DNA of 64,000 bases from Pseudomonas brassicacearum (lineage in GTDB: Bacteria; Pseudomonadota; Gammaproteobacteria; Pseudomonadales; Pseudomonadaceae): positions 992,001-1,056,000 of the forward strand of contig NZ_MOBK01000006.1 of NCBI RefSeq assembly GCF_003732265.1, in the 5' to 3' direction. The stretch's first letter is position 1; each line of letters starts with the position of its first letter. Positions 7,705-15,540 of this stretch are shown in pieces. The position numbers were made by a program, and so were the translations under genes. The notes below the pieces were generated by a model. The model made no database searches and had not been told where the DNA came from. It was given only the letters and a program-made list of their open reading frames with translations.

Positions 7705-10332
7705 ATGGGCAAATCGCTGGTCATTGTGGAATCCCCGGCTAAGGCCAAGACCATCAACAAGTATCTGGGTAACCAATACGTGGTGAAGTCGAGTATCGGC
7801 CATATCCGAGACCTGCCCACCAGCGGTTCGGCTAGCGCCAGCAAAGAGCCAGCCGCCAAGCGCGGCAAGGCTGCCGCGGGTGAAGGTCCGGTGCTCACGC
7901 CGAAAGAGAAAGCGCGCAAGCAGCTGGTCTCGCGCATGGGTGTCGATCCCGATCATGGCTGGAAAGCCAAGTACGAGATCCTCCCGGGCAAGGAAAAAGT
8001 CATCGAAGAGCTGCGTCGGCTCGCCAAAGATGCTGACACCATCTATCTCGCAACCGACTTGGACCGCGAGGGGGAAGCCATTGCCTGGCACCTGCGCGAA
8101 GCCATCGGTGGTGACGACAGCCGCTACAAGCGCGTGGTGTTCAACGAAATCACCAAGAAGGCGATTCAGGAAGCCTTCTCCAAGCCGGGCGAGCTCGACA
8201 TCGACCGTGTAAACGCCCAGCAGGCGCGTCGTTTCCTCGACCGCGTAGTGGGTTACATGGTTTCGCCGCTGCTGTGGGCCAAGATCGCCCGTGGCCTGTC
8301 CGCCGGTCGCGTGCAGTCGGTTGCCGTAAAACTGGTGGTTGAGCGCGAACGCGAAATCCGTGCGTTCAACCCTGAGGAATACTGGGAAGTCCACGCTGAC
8401 CTCGGTACCGCCAAGGGCGCAACTGTGCGCTTTGACGTGGCTCGCGAGAAAGGCGAAGCCTTCAAGCCGCTGAACGAAGCCCAGGCCATGGCCGCGCTGG
8501 AAAAGCTCAAGGCTTCCAGCTACAGCATCGCCAAGCGCGAAGACAAACCGACCAGCAGCAAGCCGTCGGCCCCGTTCATCACGTCCACCCTGCAACAGGC
8601 TGCGAGCAACCGCCTGGGCTTCGGCGTGAAGAAAACCATGATGATGGCCCAGCGTCTGTACGAAGCCGGCTACATCACTTACATGCGTACCGACTCCACC
8701 AACCTCTCGGCCGATGCCGTGACGATGGCGCGTACTTATATTGAAGGCGAGTTCGGCAAGAAGTACCTGCCGGAAACCCCGAACGTCTACAGCAGCAAGG
8801 AAGGCGCACAAGAGGCTCACGAAGCGATTCGTCCCTCCGACGCCAACACCGAGCCAAGCAAGCTGTCGGGCATGGAGCGTGATGCAGAGCGGCTCTACGA
8901 GCTGATCTGGCGCCAGTTCCTCGCCTGCCAGATGCTGCCGGCCCAATACCTGTCGACCACCGTCACCGTCGGTGCTGGTGACTTCGAGCTGCGTGCCAAG
9001 GGCCGCATCCTCAAGTTCGACGGTTACACCCGCGTCATGCCGCAAATTGCCAAGCCAGGCGATGACGATGTGCTGCCGGACATGGCCCAGGGCGACGCGA
9101 TGAAGCTGATCAAGCTTGATCCGACCCAGCACTTCACCAAGCCGCCTGCGCGTTACTCGGAAGCGAGTCTGGTTAAAGAAATGGAAAAACGCGGCATTGG
9201 TCGTCCTTCGACCTACGCGGCGATCATTTCGACCATCCAGGACCGCGGCTACGTCGCGCTGCACAACCGTCGTTTCTATTCGGAAAAGATGGGTGACATC
9301 GTCACCGAGCGTCTGTCCGAGAGCTTCTCCAACCTCATGGACTACGGCTTCACCGCCGGCATGGAAGAGAATCTCGATGACGTTGCTCAAGGCGAACGCG
9401 ACTGGAAAAACGTGCTGGACGAGTTCTACGGTGACTTCAAGAAGAAGCTCGAAGTAGCCGAAAGCGCCGAAAACGGCATGCGCGCCAACCAGCCGGTCAT
9501 GACCGACATTCCGTGCCTGACCTGCGGCCGTCCAATGCAGATTCGTACGGCCTCGACCGGTGTGTTCCTCGGTTGCTCGGGCTACAGCCTGCCGCCGAAA
9601 GAGCGCTGCAAGGCCACCGTCAACCTGGTGCCGGGTGATGAAATCGCCGCAGACGACGAAGGTGAGTCGGAATCCCTGGTGCTGCGTGGCAAGCATCGCT
9701 GCCCGATCTGCAGTACGGCGATGGACGCTTACCTGCTCGATGAGAAGCGCAAGCTGCACATCTGCGGTAACAACCCGGATTGCTCGGGCTACGAAATCGA
9801 AGAGGGCACCTATCGCATCAAAGGCTATGAAGGTCCGAGCCTGGAATGCGACAAGTGCGGCAGCGAGATGCAGCTCAAGACTGGCCGTTTCGGCAAGTTT
9901 TTCGGTTGCACCAACCCGACGTGCAAGAACACTCGCAAACTGCTGAAGAGCGGTGACGCGGCGCCGCCGAAGATGGACCCGGTGAAGATGCCTGAGCTGA
10001 AATGCGAAAAGGTCAACGACACCTACATCCTGCGCGACGGTGCTTCCGGCCTGTTCCTGGCGGCCAGCCAATTCCCGAAAAACCGCGAGACTCGTGCTCC
10101 GCTGGTCATGGAAATTGTGCCGCACAAGGATGAGATCGATCCGAAGTACCACTTCCTCTGTGAAGCGCCGAAGAAAGATCCGGACGGTCTCCCTTCCGTG
10201 ATCCGTTATAGCCGCAAGACCAAAGAGCAGTATGTGCAGACAGAAGTCGACGGTAAGCCGACTGGCTGGAAGGCTTACTACGACGGCGGCAAGTGGACGG
10301 TTGAAGACAAGCGTCCGGCAGCCAAGGCTTAA
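7705..10332 (+). CDS. topA: DNA topoisomerase I
   Basis: An 875-residue type IA topoisomerase that relaxes negative supercoils. The Toprim domain begins at the N-terminus (GKSLVIVESPAKAKTINKYL) and continues with the acidic cluster DLDREGEAIAWHL. The active-site tyrosine is Tyr326 in YITYMRTDST. The C-terminal part carries cysteine zinc-ribbon repeats: C-x2-C in CLTCGRP, CPIC paired with a later C-x5-C, and CDKCGSEM paired with CTNPTC. The length and order fit the Pseudomonas enzyme. Confidence 0.97.
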   Translation: MGKSLVIVESPAKAKTINKYLGNQYVVKSSIGHIRDLPTSGSASASKEPAAKRGKAAAGEGPVLTPKEKARKQLVSRMGVDPDHGWKAKYEILPGKEKVIEELRRLAKDADTIYLATDLDREGEAIAWHLREAIGGDDSRYKRVVFNEITKKAIQEAFSKPGELDIDRVNAQQARRFLDRVVGYMVSPLLWAKIARGLSAGRVQSVAVKLVVEREREIRAFNPEEYWEVHADLGTAKGATVRFDVAREKGEAFKPLNEAQAMAALEKLKASSYSIAKREDKPTSSKPSAPFITSTLQQAASNRLGFGVKKTMMMAQRLYEAGYITYMRTDSTNLSADAVTMARTYIEGEFGKKYLPETPNVYSSKEGAQEAHEAIRPSDANTEPSKLSGMERDAERLYELIWRQFLACQMLPAQYLSTTVTVGAGDFELRAKGRILKFDGYTRVMPQIAKPGDDDVLPDMAQGDAMKLIKLDPTQHFTKPPARYSEASLVKEMEKRGIGRPSTYAAIISTIQDRGYVALHNRRFYSEKMGDIVTERLSESFSNLMDYGFTAGMEENLDDVAQGERDWKNVLDEFYGDFKKKLEVAESAENGMRANQPVMTDIPCLTCGRPMQIRTASTGVFLGCSGYSLPPKERCKATVNLVPGDEIAADDEGESESLVLRGKHRCPICSTAMDAYLLDEKRKLHICGNNPDCSGYEIEEGTYRIKGYEGPSLECDKCGSEMQLKTGRFGKFFGCTNPTCKNTRKLLKSGDAAPPKMDPVKMPELKCEKVNDTYILRDGASGLFLAASQFPKNRETRAPLVMEIVPHKDEIDPKYHFLCEAPKKDPDGLPSVIRYSRKTKEQYVQTEVDGKPTGWKAYYDGGKWTVEDKRPAAKA

Positions 10333-10345
10333 AAAAGCTGTACAC

Positions 10346-10392
10346 AAAAGGCCGCATGACCACCCTCGGGTTTTCATGCGGCCTTTTTGTTT
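10346..10392 (+). terminator. Intrinsic terminator of topA
   Basis: AAAAGGCCGCATGA pairs perfectly with TCATGCGGCCTTTT across a 14-base loop, followed by more T's. The symmetric A/T flanks make it potentially bidirectional. Confidence 0.88.
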
Positions 10393-10472
10393 TGTGCTTG
10401 CGGTCGCCTCGGGTGATCCACGACACTGTCTGACCTGCGTGAAGCAATTATTTCGTTGTGGAGGCTGCCGTC

Positions 10473-10997
10473 ATGGCCCACGAACTTTATACCCGTACCA
10501 ATCAGAAGATTTATTTCGCCGGCCTGTCGCTGGAAGCGCTCGCCAAGGCCGAAGAGGGGCGGGCAATGAACTCGCTGGCGCTGATCCAGGCGGGGCGCGA
10601 ATCGGCGTTGTTTCACCTGTACGGTGCCTTGCTGGGGCTGTGCCATGAAATCGCCGGGTTCTATCGCTTGCCTCAGGCCAATGCGCCTCGGGCTGAGTTG
10701 TTGCTGACCCGTGAAGTCCTCGAAGCCATCGCGATTCCAGAAATGGCGGAAATGGTCGAGCTCGCGCAAAACCCTGAAACCTGGTTGGCCAAGTTGCTGG
10801 CCGCCCATGCGGCGTTGTTTCAACCGCCCCGTGCGCCGCACAAGCCTAAAGGCGACGTGACTCAGCCGCTGATCCTGGCCGTTAACCTGGATGCAGAAGA
10901 GGCGCCTGAAGAGTTGAGCCGGGAAGAACTGGAAAGCTGGCGTCAGAATTTGAAAGGTCTGGCGATCCGGTTTCGCGAAGGCTTGAACGAGTGCTGA
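10473..10997 (+). CDS. DUF6586 family protein
   Basis: A 174-residue, mostly helical cytoplasmic protein beginning MAHELYTRTNQKIYFAGLSL. It has no recognisable catalytic motif or membrane segment. It occupies the conserved position between topA and the lexA-sulA operon where pseudomonads carry a hypothetical gene. The ATG at 10,473 is preceded by GTGGAGG at good spacing, favouring it over a GTG 15 bases upstream. The function is unknown. Confidence 0.8.
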   Translation: MAHELYTRTNQKIYFAGLSLEALAKAEEGRAMNSLALIQAGRESALFHLYGALLGLCHEIAGFYRLPQANAPRAELLLTREVLEAIAIPEMAEMVELAQNPETWLAKLLAAHAALFQPPRAPHKPKGDVTQPLILAVNLDAEEAPEELSREELESWRQNLKGLAIRFREGLNEC

Positions 10998-11149
10998 AGG
11001 ACTAAGCGCAGAGACGGATGCCCCGACAGGGTGTCTGCTCAGGGATGAATGCAAAAAGACATTTCATTGCCATGACATCTGGTCAACTTGCTGAGCGAAG
11101 CATGGCCGATGCCTATATAATCCCCGCCTTTCGTGGAGAACAGACCTTT

Positions 11150-11383
11150 ATGCCAACGTCCTTTCTAGAAATTGTCGAGTTACCAGACGGCCGTATCGAG
11201 CTGCGCAGGGCCGAGGACGAGGGTTCTCTGGTTACTTTGGATTTCTCCGAGGATGCCAAAGCGTTCCTGCAAGGCCAATACGTGGAAGTCGCCAAGGCGA
11301 TGTTGAGCGTCGGCGTTCAGATGGCAGGGCGCCTGGTTGAAGGCGAATTTGAAAAGGATCAGGGGACTCGCGTCCTTCATTGA
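11150..11383 (+). CDS. Conserved small hypothetical protein
   Basis: A 77-residue acidic protein, MPTSFLEIVELPDGRIELRR and onward, with two predicted beta-strands followed by a helix (FLQGQYVEVAKAMLSVGVQMAG). It lies in the conserved topA-sulA interval of pseudomonads. The start has GTGGAGA upstream; a much longer in-frame extension to 11,018 would run through a promoter-like TATAAT at 11,116 and is not supported. The function is unknown. Confidence 0.75.
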   Translation: MPTSFLEIVELPDGRIELRRAEDEGSLVTLDFSEDAKAFLQGQYVEVAKAMLSVGVQMAGRLVEGEFEKDQGTRVLH

Positions 11384-11419
11384 TCCCGCCCGTCGGTTTT
11401 ACGGGTAATGCTACAGGTC

Positions 11420-11443
11420 GGCTTCTCTATCCTTGGAGAAGCC
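11420..11443. terminator. Hairpin between convergent genes
   Basis: GGCTTCTC and GAGAAGCC form an 8-base-pair stem with an 8-base loop, 36 bases after the small upstream gene and 33 bases before the sulA stop. No U-tract follows on either strand, so it may be a weak bidirectional terminator or a 3'-end stabiliser. Confidence 0.4.
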
Positions 11444-11475
11444 TCGCGCAATTCTAAGCGCGCATTGTTTTTCAG

Positions 11476-11949
11476 TTAACCCAATCGAATATTCAAGCTC
11501 TGTGCGTCCCCGGTCCGGGCGGCGCTGATCAGCTGTTGCCGTGATGTTGTGTTCAATGGGTTGAGCCAGCTGACCACTGTGTGGCTGCGGCCCAGGCGCA
11601 AGGCTTCGCAGGTCAGCTGCTGGGCGCTCTGGGCACCGCGAGGTTGCAGCAGGAGGATGCGTTCGCGATTGAGGCCGGCGTCCCGCAGCCAGGCCTGGGT
11701 CAGGCTCGCTGGCGGGGCAATCAGTGTCAGCCAGCGTGCATCCTGGTCCTGGCTCAATTCCCTGAGAATCGGTGCCAGGAGGTTCAGGCAGTTCCCGGCA
11801 GCACCACGTAGCGATAGCTCACTGAAGACTTCGGGCTCGGCGCTCCAAGGCGACTCGACCACGTCTTTCAGGATCGGCGCCAGGGGTTGCGCCATGAATG
11901 CCTCGAACAGTGGCAGTTGGGCTTGCTGTGATGTGTGTGGGAACTGCAT
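11476..11949 (-). CDS. sulA: SOS cell-division inhibitor SulA
   Basis: A 157-residue protein of the SulA family, which binds FtsZ and blocks septation during DNA damage. The central region (LRELSQDQDARWLTLIAPP, TQAWLRDAGLNRERILLLQP, SHTVVSWLNPL) is characteristic. The start codon is preceded by AAAGGAGG. It begins 10 bases after the lexA stop, so it is cotranscribed from the LexA-controlled promoter, an arrangement typical of pseudomonads rather than of E. coli. Confidence 0.93.
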   Translation of the reverse strand: MQFPHTSQQAQLPLFEAFMAQPLAPILKDVVESPWSAEPEVFSELSLRGAAGNCLNLLAPILRELSQDQDARWLTLIAPPASLTQAWLRDAGLNRERILLLQPRGAQSAQQLTCEALRLGRSHTVVSWLNPLNTTSRQQLISAARTGDAQSLNIRLG

Positions 11950-11959
11950 AAAGCCTCCT

Positions 11960-12568
11960 TTAGCGGCGAATCACGCCGACACTCAAGCCTTCAATCACCA
12001 GTTCCTGATCTTTCAGGTTCACTTCGATAGGGGCAAATTCAGGGTTTTCGGCAATCAGCCAGACCTTGCTGCCATCGCGCTTGAAGCGCTTGACCGTCAC
12101 TTCATCGCCGATACGCGCGACCACGATCTGGCCGTTACGGGCTTCACGCGTGGTGTGTACGGCCAGCAGGTCGCCGTCGAAAATACCGACGTCCTTCATG
12201 CTCATGCCATGCACGCGCAGCAAGTAGTCGGCACGCGGATGGAAGAAAGCAGGGTTGATGTTGCAGGACTCTTCGATGTGCTGCTGGGCCAGAATGGGAG
12301 CACCGGCAGCCACTCGACCAATGATTGGCAGGGTGGACTCGTCTGTCTTGGCTTCGAAGCCTGGAATACGAATGCCGCGGGAAGCGCCCGGGGTCATCTC
12401 GATGGCACCTTTGCGGGCCAGCGCCTTAAGGTGTTCTTCCGCTGCGTTGGGTGACTTGAAACCCAGTTCCTGAGCGATCTCCGCGCGGGTCGGCGGGTAG
12501 CCGTTGTCTTCGAGGCAGCGTTTGATGAAGGCCAGAATCTCTGCTTGGCGTGGCGTCAGCTTTAGCAT
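11960..12568 (-). CDS. lexA: LexA repressor
   Basis: A 202-residue SOS repressor and self-cleaving protease. The N-terminal winged helix (LTPRQAEILAFIKRCLEDNG ending near residue 66) binds the SOS box. The cleavage site Ala88-Gly89 lies in GRVAAGAP, and the catalytic dyad is Ser123 in GMSMKD and Lys160 in DEVTVKRF, offset by four from the E. coli numbering. The gene leads the lexA-sulA operon and has two LexA boxes upstream, so it is autoregulated. Confidence 0.98.
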   Translation of the reverse strand: MLKLTPRQAEILAFIKRCLEDNGYPPTRAEIAQELGFKSPNAAEEHLKALARKGAIEMTPGASRGIRIPGFEAKTDESTLPIIGRVAAGAPILAQQHIEESCNINPAFFHPRADYLLRVHGMSMKDVGIFDGDLLAVHTTREARNGQIVVARIGDEVTVKRFKRDGSKVWLIAENPEFAPIEVNLKDQELVIEGLSVGVIRR

Positions 12569-12578
12569 TTTGGTCGCT

Positions 12579-12594
12579 CTGTCTTTTTATACAG
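12579..12594. promoter_or_regulatory. LexA box, proximal
   Basis: CTGTCTTTTTATACAG fits the CTG-N10-CAG consensus of gammaproteobacterial SOS boxes and lies 10 bases upstream of the lexA start codon. Confidence 0.82.
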
Positions 12595-12597
12595 TGA

Positions 12598-12613
12598 CTG
12601 GGATTATATACAG
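12598..12613. promoter_or_regulatory. LexA box, distal, over the -10 element
   Basis: On the minus strand CTGTATATAATCCCAG is a strong CTG-N10-CAG match. It contains the lexA -10 hexamer TATAAT, so LexA binding here would exclude RNA polymerase. It is separated from the proximal box by 3 bases. Confidence 0.92.
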
Positions 12614-12630
12614 TGAAAGCGTCTTGGCAA
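12603..12630 (-). promoter_or_regulatory. lexA-sulA promoter
   Basis: On the minus strand TTGCCA (12,630-12,625) and TATAAT (12,608-12,603) are 16 bases apart, and the -10 lies inside the distal LexA box. Confidence 0.75.
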
Positions 12631-12643
12631 TGCCCCTTTTTTT

Positions 12644-12664
12644 ATCGACCGCCGGACGGTCGAT
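12644..12664. repeat. Short inverted repeat between lexA and psrA
   Basis: ATCGACCG and CGGTCGAT are perfect 8-base arms around CCGGA. No U-tract follows in the sense needed for termination. It may be an operator or be fortuitous. Confidence 0.35.
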
Positions 12665-12738
12665 CGACCCACTGATTGAAGCTTCGCCGTTGTATGGTTA
12701 AATAGCTGACCGACCATTCCCAAAACGAACGGCCAAGC

Positions 12739-12767
12739 TTGACAATACACAGGCTGAAACGTATGTT
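12739..12767 (+). promoter_or_regulatory. psrA promoter
   Basis: TTGACA at 12,739-12,744 and TATGTT at 12,762-12,767 are 17 bases apart. The -10 lies inside the first PsrA palindrome. Confidence 0.75.
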
Positions 12768-12782
12768 TCAAACAAGTGTTTG
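12756..12782. promoter_or_regulatory. Tandem PsrA operator
   Basis: Two palindromes of the PsrA type lie end to end and share one C: GAAAC-GTAT-GTTTC at 12,756-12,769 and CAAAC-AAGT-GTTTG at 12,769-12,782. The known PsrA consensus is G/C-AAAC-N2-4-GTTT-G/C. The first overlaps the -10 element and the second lies downstream of it, which predicts autorepression. Confidence 0.82.
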
Positions 12783-12797
12783 TCAGGCGGAGTAGCC

Positions 12798-13505
12798 ATG
12801 GCCCAGTCGGAAACCGTTGAACGCATTCTTGATGCTGCCGAGCAGTTGTTCGCGGAAAAAGGTTTCGCTGAAACCTCATTGCGTCTGATCACCAGCAAGG
12901 CCGGTGTCAATCTGGCAGCGGTGAACTATCACTTCGGCTCCAAGAAAGCGCTGATCCAGGCGGTCTTTTCGCGCTTCCTCGGGCCGTTCTGCCTGAGCCT
13001 TGATAAAGAGCTTGAGCGGCGTCAGGCCAAGCCTGAAAACAAGCCGACCCTCGAAGAACTGCTGGAAATCCTCGTCGAGCAAGCCCTTGTAGTGCAGCCA
13101 CGCAGCGGCAATGATCTCTCTATCTTCATGCGTCTGTTGGGTCTGGCGTTCAGTCAGAGCCAAGGCCACTTGCGTCGTTACCTGGAAGACATGTACGGCA
13201 AAGTGTTCCGCCGTTACATGATGCTGGTCAACGAAGCCGCGCCGCGTATTCCACCGATCGAACTGTTCTGGCGCGTGCACTTCATGCTCGGCGCCGCGGC
13301 GTTCAGCATGTCGGGGATCAAGGCCCTGCGCGCGATTGCCGAGACCGATTTCGGCGTCAACACCTCCATTGAGCAAGTGATGCGCTTGATGGTGCCGTTC
13401 CTGGCCGCGGGCATGCGTGCGGAAACCGGCGTGACCGACACGGCGATGGCCACCGCACAGCTGCGTCCTCGCAGCAAGTCGGCCCCGGCTGCCGCCAAGG
13501 TTTAA
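12798..13505 (+). CDS. psrA: TetR-family regulator PsrA
   Basis: A 235-residue regulator known in Pseudomonas to sense long-chain fatty acids, to activate rpoS and to repress the fadBA operon, which is also in this window. The N-terminal TetR helix-turn-helix spans about residues 10-55 (VERILDAAEQLFAEKGFAET, then NLAAVNYHFGSKKALI). The remainder is the ligand-binding and dimerisation domain. The ATG at 12,798 follows AGGCGGAG. The identity is supported by position next to lexA and nagZ and by the PsrA-type operator on its own promoter. Confidence 0.94.
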   Translation: MAQSETVERILDAAEQLFAEKGFAETSLRLITSKAGVNLAAVNYHFGSKKALIQAVFSRFLGPFCLSLDKELERRQAKPENKPTLEELLEILVEQALVVQPRSGNDLSIFMRLLGLAFSQSQGHLRRYLEDMYGKVFRRYMMLVNEAAPRIPPIELFWRVHFMLGAAAFSMSGIKALRAIAETDFGVNTSIEQVMRLMVPFLAAGMRAETGVTDTAMATAQLRPRSKSAPAAAKV

Positions 13506-13553
13506 CCGCACACGGGTGGGCGCGGCAGCTGACATCCGCTAAGCTAGCCGCCC

Positions 13554-13667
13554 ATGCCGACTCTCGTTCTGAACCCGTTCCCCATTTGTATCGCCGACCT
13601 GCCGGGCATCGCCCAAGGTGGCGAATGCGTGCGGGCCGGGTTTCTCGTTATCAAGGAATCTCTATGA
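13554..13667 (+). CDS. Possible 37-residue leader ORF overlapping nagZ
   Basis: An ATG-initiated frame (MPTLVLNPFPICIADLPGIA and onward) ends in TGA overlapping the nagZ start as ATGA, so translation could be coupled. It has no clear ribosome binding site and is too short for codon statistics to decide. It may instead be part of an untranslated leader. Confidence 0.3.
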   Translation: MPTLVLNPFPICIADLPGIAQGGECVRAGFLVIKESL

Positions 13668-14674
13668 CTGCTGGCCTGCAAGGCTCGTTGATGGTGGACG
13701 TCGCCGGTACCTGGCTGACGGCTGAAGATCGCCAATTGTTGCGCCAGCCCGAAGTGGGCGGCCTGATCATTTTCGCTCGTAACATCGAAACTCCGCGCCA
13801 GGTGCGCGAGTTGAGTGCCTCGATTCGCGCCATTCGTCCCGACCTGCTGCTGGCGGTGGATCAAGAGGGCGGTCGCGTTCAGCGTTTGCGCCAAGGCTTC
13901 GTGCGACTGCCGGCGATGCGTGCCATCGCCGACAATCCGAACGCTGAATACCTGGCCGAGCAATGTGGCTGGATCATGGCCACCGAAGTGCTGGCCGTCG
14001 GTCTCGACCTGAGTTTCGCCCCGGTGCTGGACCTGGATTACCAGCGCAGCGCGGTCGTCGGCACCCGTTCGTTCGAAGGTGATCCCGAGCGCGCAGCACT
14101 GCTGGCCGGCGCATTCATCCGCGGCATGAACAGCGCCGGTATGGCCGCCACCGGCAAGCATTTTCCCGGTCATGGCTGGGCCGAGGCGGACTCCCACGTC
14201 GCCATCCCGAATGACGAGCGCAGCCTCGACGAGATCCGCGCCAACGACCTGGTGCCGTTCGCCAAACTGAGCAAGCAACTGGCCGCTGTCATGCCGGCCC
14301 ACGTGATTTATCCACAAGTCGACTCCCAGCCTGCCGGCTTCTCCCGTCGCTGGTTGCAGGACATCCTGCGCGGCGAGTTGCAATTCGATGGCGTGATCTT
14401 CAGTGACGACTTGTCGATGGCAGGTGCTCATGTGGTGGGCGATGCCGCCAGCCGTATCGAAGCGGCACTGACCGCTGGCTGCGACATGGGCCTGGTGTGC
14501 AACGACCGCGCCGCTGCGGAATTGGCGCTGAGCGCTGCGCAGCGCCTGAGGGTCAAGCCGTCCGAGCGCATTGCGCGGATGCGCGGCCAGTCCTACGCCA
14601 ATACCGAATACCGGCAGAACCCGCGCTGGCTGGCGGCTGTCGGTGCGCTCAAAGACGCTCAACTGATTGAATAA
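13664..14674 (+). CDS. nagZ: Beta-N-acetylhexosaminidase NagZ
   Basis: A 336-residue family 3 glycoside hydrolase of the cytoplasm that removes GlcNAc from anhydro-muropeptides in peptidoglycan recycling and so affects AmpC induction. The signature KHFPGHG with the mobile-loop histidine and the nucleophile aspartate in VIFSDDLSMAG are present, as is DQEGGRVQRL near residue 65. The ATG at 13,664 follows AAGGA. The MTIP gene starts 12 bases after the stop, implying cotranscription. Confidence 0.96.
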   Translation: MTAGLQGSLMVDVAGTWLTAEDRQLLRQPEVGGLIIFARNIETPRQVRELSASIRAIRPDLLLAVDQEGGRVQRLRQGFVRLPAMRAIADNPNAEYLAEQCGWIMATEVLAVGLDLSFAPVLDLDYQRSAVVGTRSFEGDPERAALLAGAFIRGMNSAGMAATGKHFPGHGWAEADSHVAIPNDERSLDEIRANDLVPFAKLSKQLAAVMPAHVIYPQVDSQPAGFSRRWLQDILRGELQFDGVIFSDDLSMAGAHVVGDAASRIEAALTAGCDMGLVCNDRAAAELALSAAQRLRVKPSERIARMRGQSYANTEYRQNPRWLAAVGALKDAQLIE

Positions 14675-14686
14675 GGACTTTACGTT

Positions 14687-15424
14687 ATGACGGTTTACGC
14701 GATTATCGGTGGCACCGGCCTGACTCAACTCGAAGGCCTGAGCATTCGTCAGTCACTGGCGGTGGACACGCCTTACGGTCCGCCTTCGGCCGAGATTCAT
14801 ATCGGCGAATACGCCGGCAAGGAAGTGTTGTTCCTCGCGCGTCATGGACATCCGCACCGTTTGCCACCGCATCAGGTGAACTACCGCGCTAACCTCTGGG
14901 CATTGAAGCAGGCGGGCGCCGAAGCGATCCTAGCGGTCAACGCCGTGGGCGGCATTCATGCGGCGATGGGCACCGGGCATTTTTGCGTGCCGCATCAGCT
15001 GATCGACTATACCAGTGGCCGTGAACACACCTATTTCGCCGATGACCTGGAACACGTCACCCACATCGACTTCAGCTATCCCTACAGCGAACCGTTGCGT
15101 CAGCAACTGATCGCGGCGCTGGCGGCTGAAGGTGTGGGTTACAGCAGTCATGGCGTGTATGCCTGCACACAGGGCCCGCGGCTGGAAACCGTTGCTGAAA
15201 TCGCGCGACTTGAGCGTGATGGCTGCGACATCGTCGGCATGACCGGTATGCCGGAAGCGGCACTGGCGCGTGAGCTGGAACTGGATTACGCGTGCCTGGC
15301 GCTGGTGGTGAACCCGGCGGCGGGCAAGTCGACGGCGGTGATCACCATGGCCGAGATCGAGCAGGCGTTGCATGACGGGATGGGGAAGGTGAAGTCGACG
15401 TTGGCGCGGGTGTTGAAGGGGTAA
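14687..15424 (+). CDS. S-methyl-5'-thioinosine phosphorylase
   Basis: A 245-residue purine nucleoside phosphorylase of the MTAP/PNP type 2 family (YAIIGGTGLTQLEGL, ARHGHPHRLPPHQVNYRAN, ACTQGPRLET, DIVGMTGMPEAALARELEL). In Pseudomonas the enzyme at this position acts on methylthioinosine, recycling the methylthio-ribose made during polyamine and quorum-signal synthesis; the substrate is inferred from synteny with the characterised P. aeruginosa enzyme. It is in an operon with nagZ. Confidence 0.88.
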   Translation: MTVYAIIGGTGLTQLEGLSIRQSLAVDTPYGPPSAEIHIGEYAGKEVLFLARHGHPHRLPPHQVNYRANLWALKQAGAEAILAVNAVGGIHAAMGTGHFCVPHQLIDYTSGREHTYFADDLEHVTHIDFSYPYSEPLRQQLIAALAAEGVGYSSHGVYACTQGPRLETVAEIARLERDGCDIVGMTGMPEAALARELELDYACLALVVNPAAGKSTAVITMAEIEQALHDGMGKVKSTLARVLKG

Positions 15425-15450
15425 GTCAGCCTTTACAACGAGTTGACTCA

Positions 15451-15515
15451 ATCGCGGGCAAGCCACGCTCCCACAGGTTCAGTGATTTCCTGTGGGAGCG
15501 TGGCTTGCCCGCGAT
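15451..15515. repeat. REP doublet (perfect inverted repeat)
   Basis: Two perfect 27-base arms (15,451-15,477 and 15,489-15,515) around an 11-base loop. Each arm contains a REP-like core (GCAAGCCACGCTCCCACAGG). It lies between the 3' ends of convergent genes and could act as a bidirectional terminator or mRNA stabiliser. Confidence 0.9.
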
Positions 15516-15540
15516 AGCAATCTGTCTGGTGCAATAGATC

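Noticed and set aside
7687..10377. An 896-codon open frame antisense to topA
   Set aside because: It lies opposite a fully conserved gene; its translation is His/Val/Arg-rich with no family motif. Long antisense frames are expected in GC-rich Pseudomonas genes.
11088..11121. TTGCTG and TATAAT as a promoter for the small gene at 11,150
   Set aside because: The -10 is perfect but the spacing of 22 bases is too long and no other -35 is found at 17 bases; an extended or different promoter type cannot be excluded.
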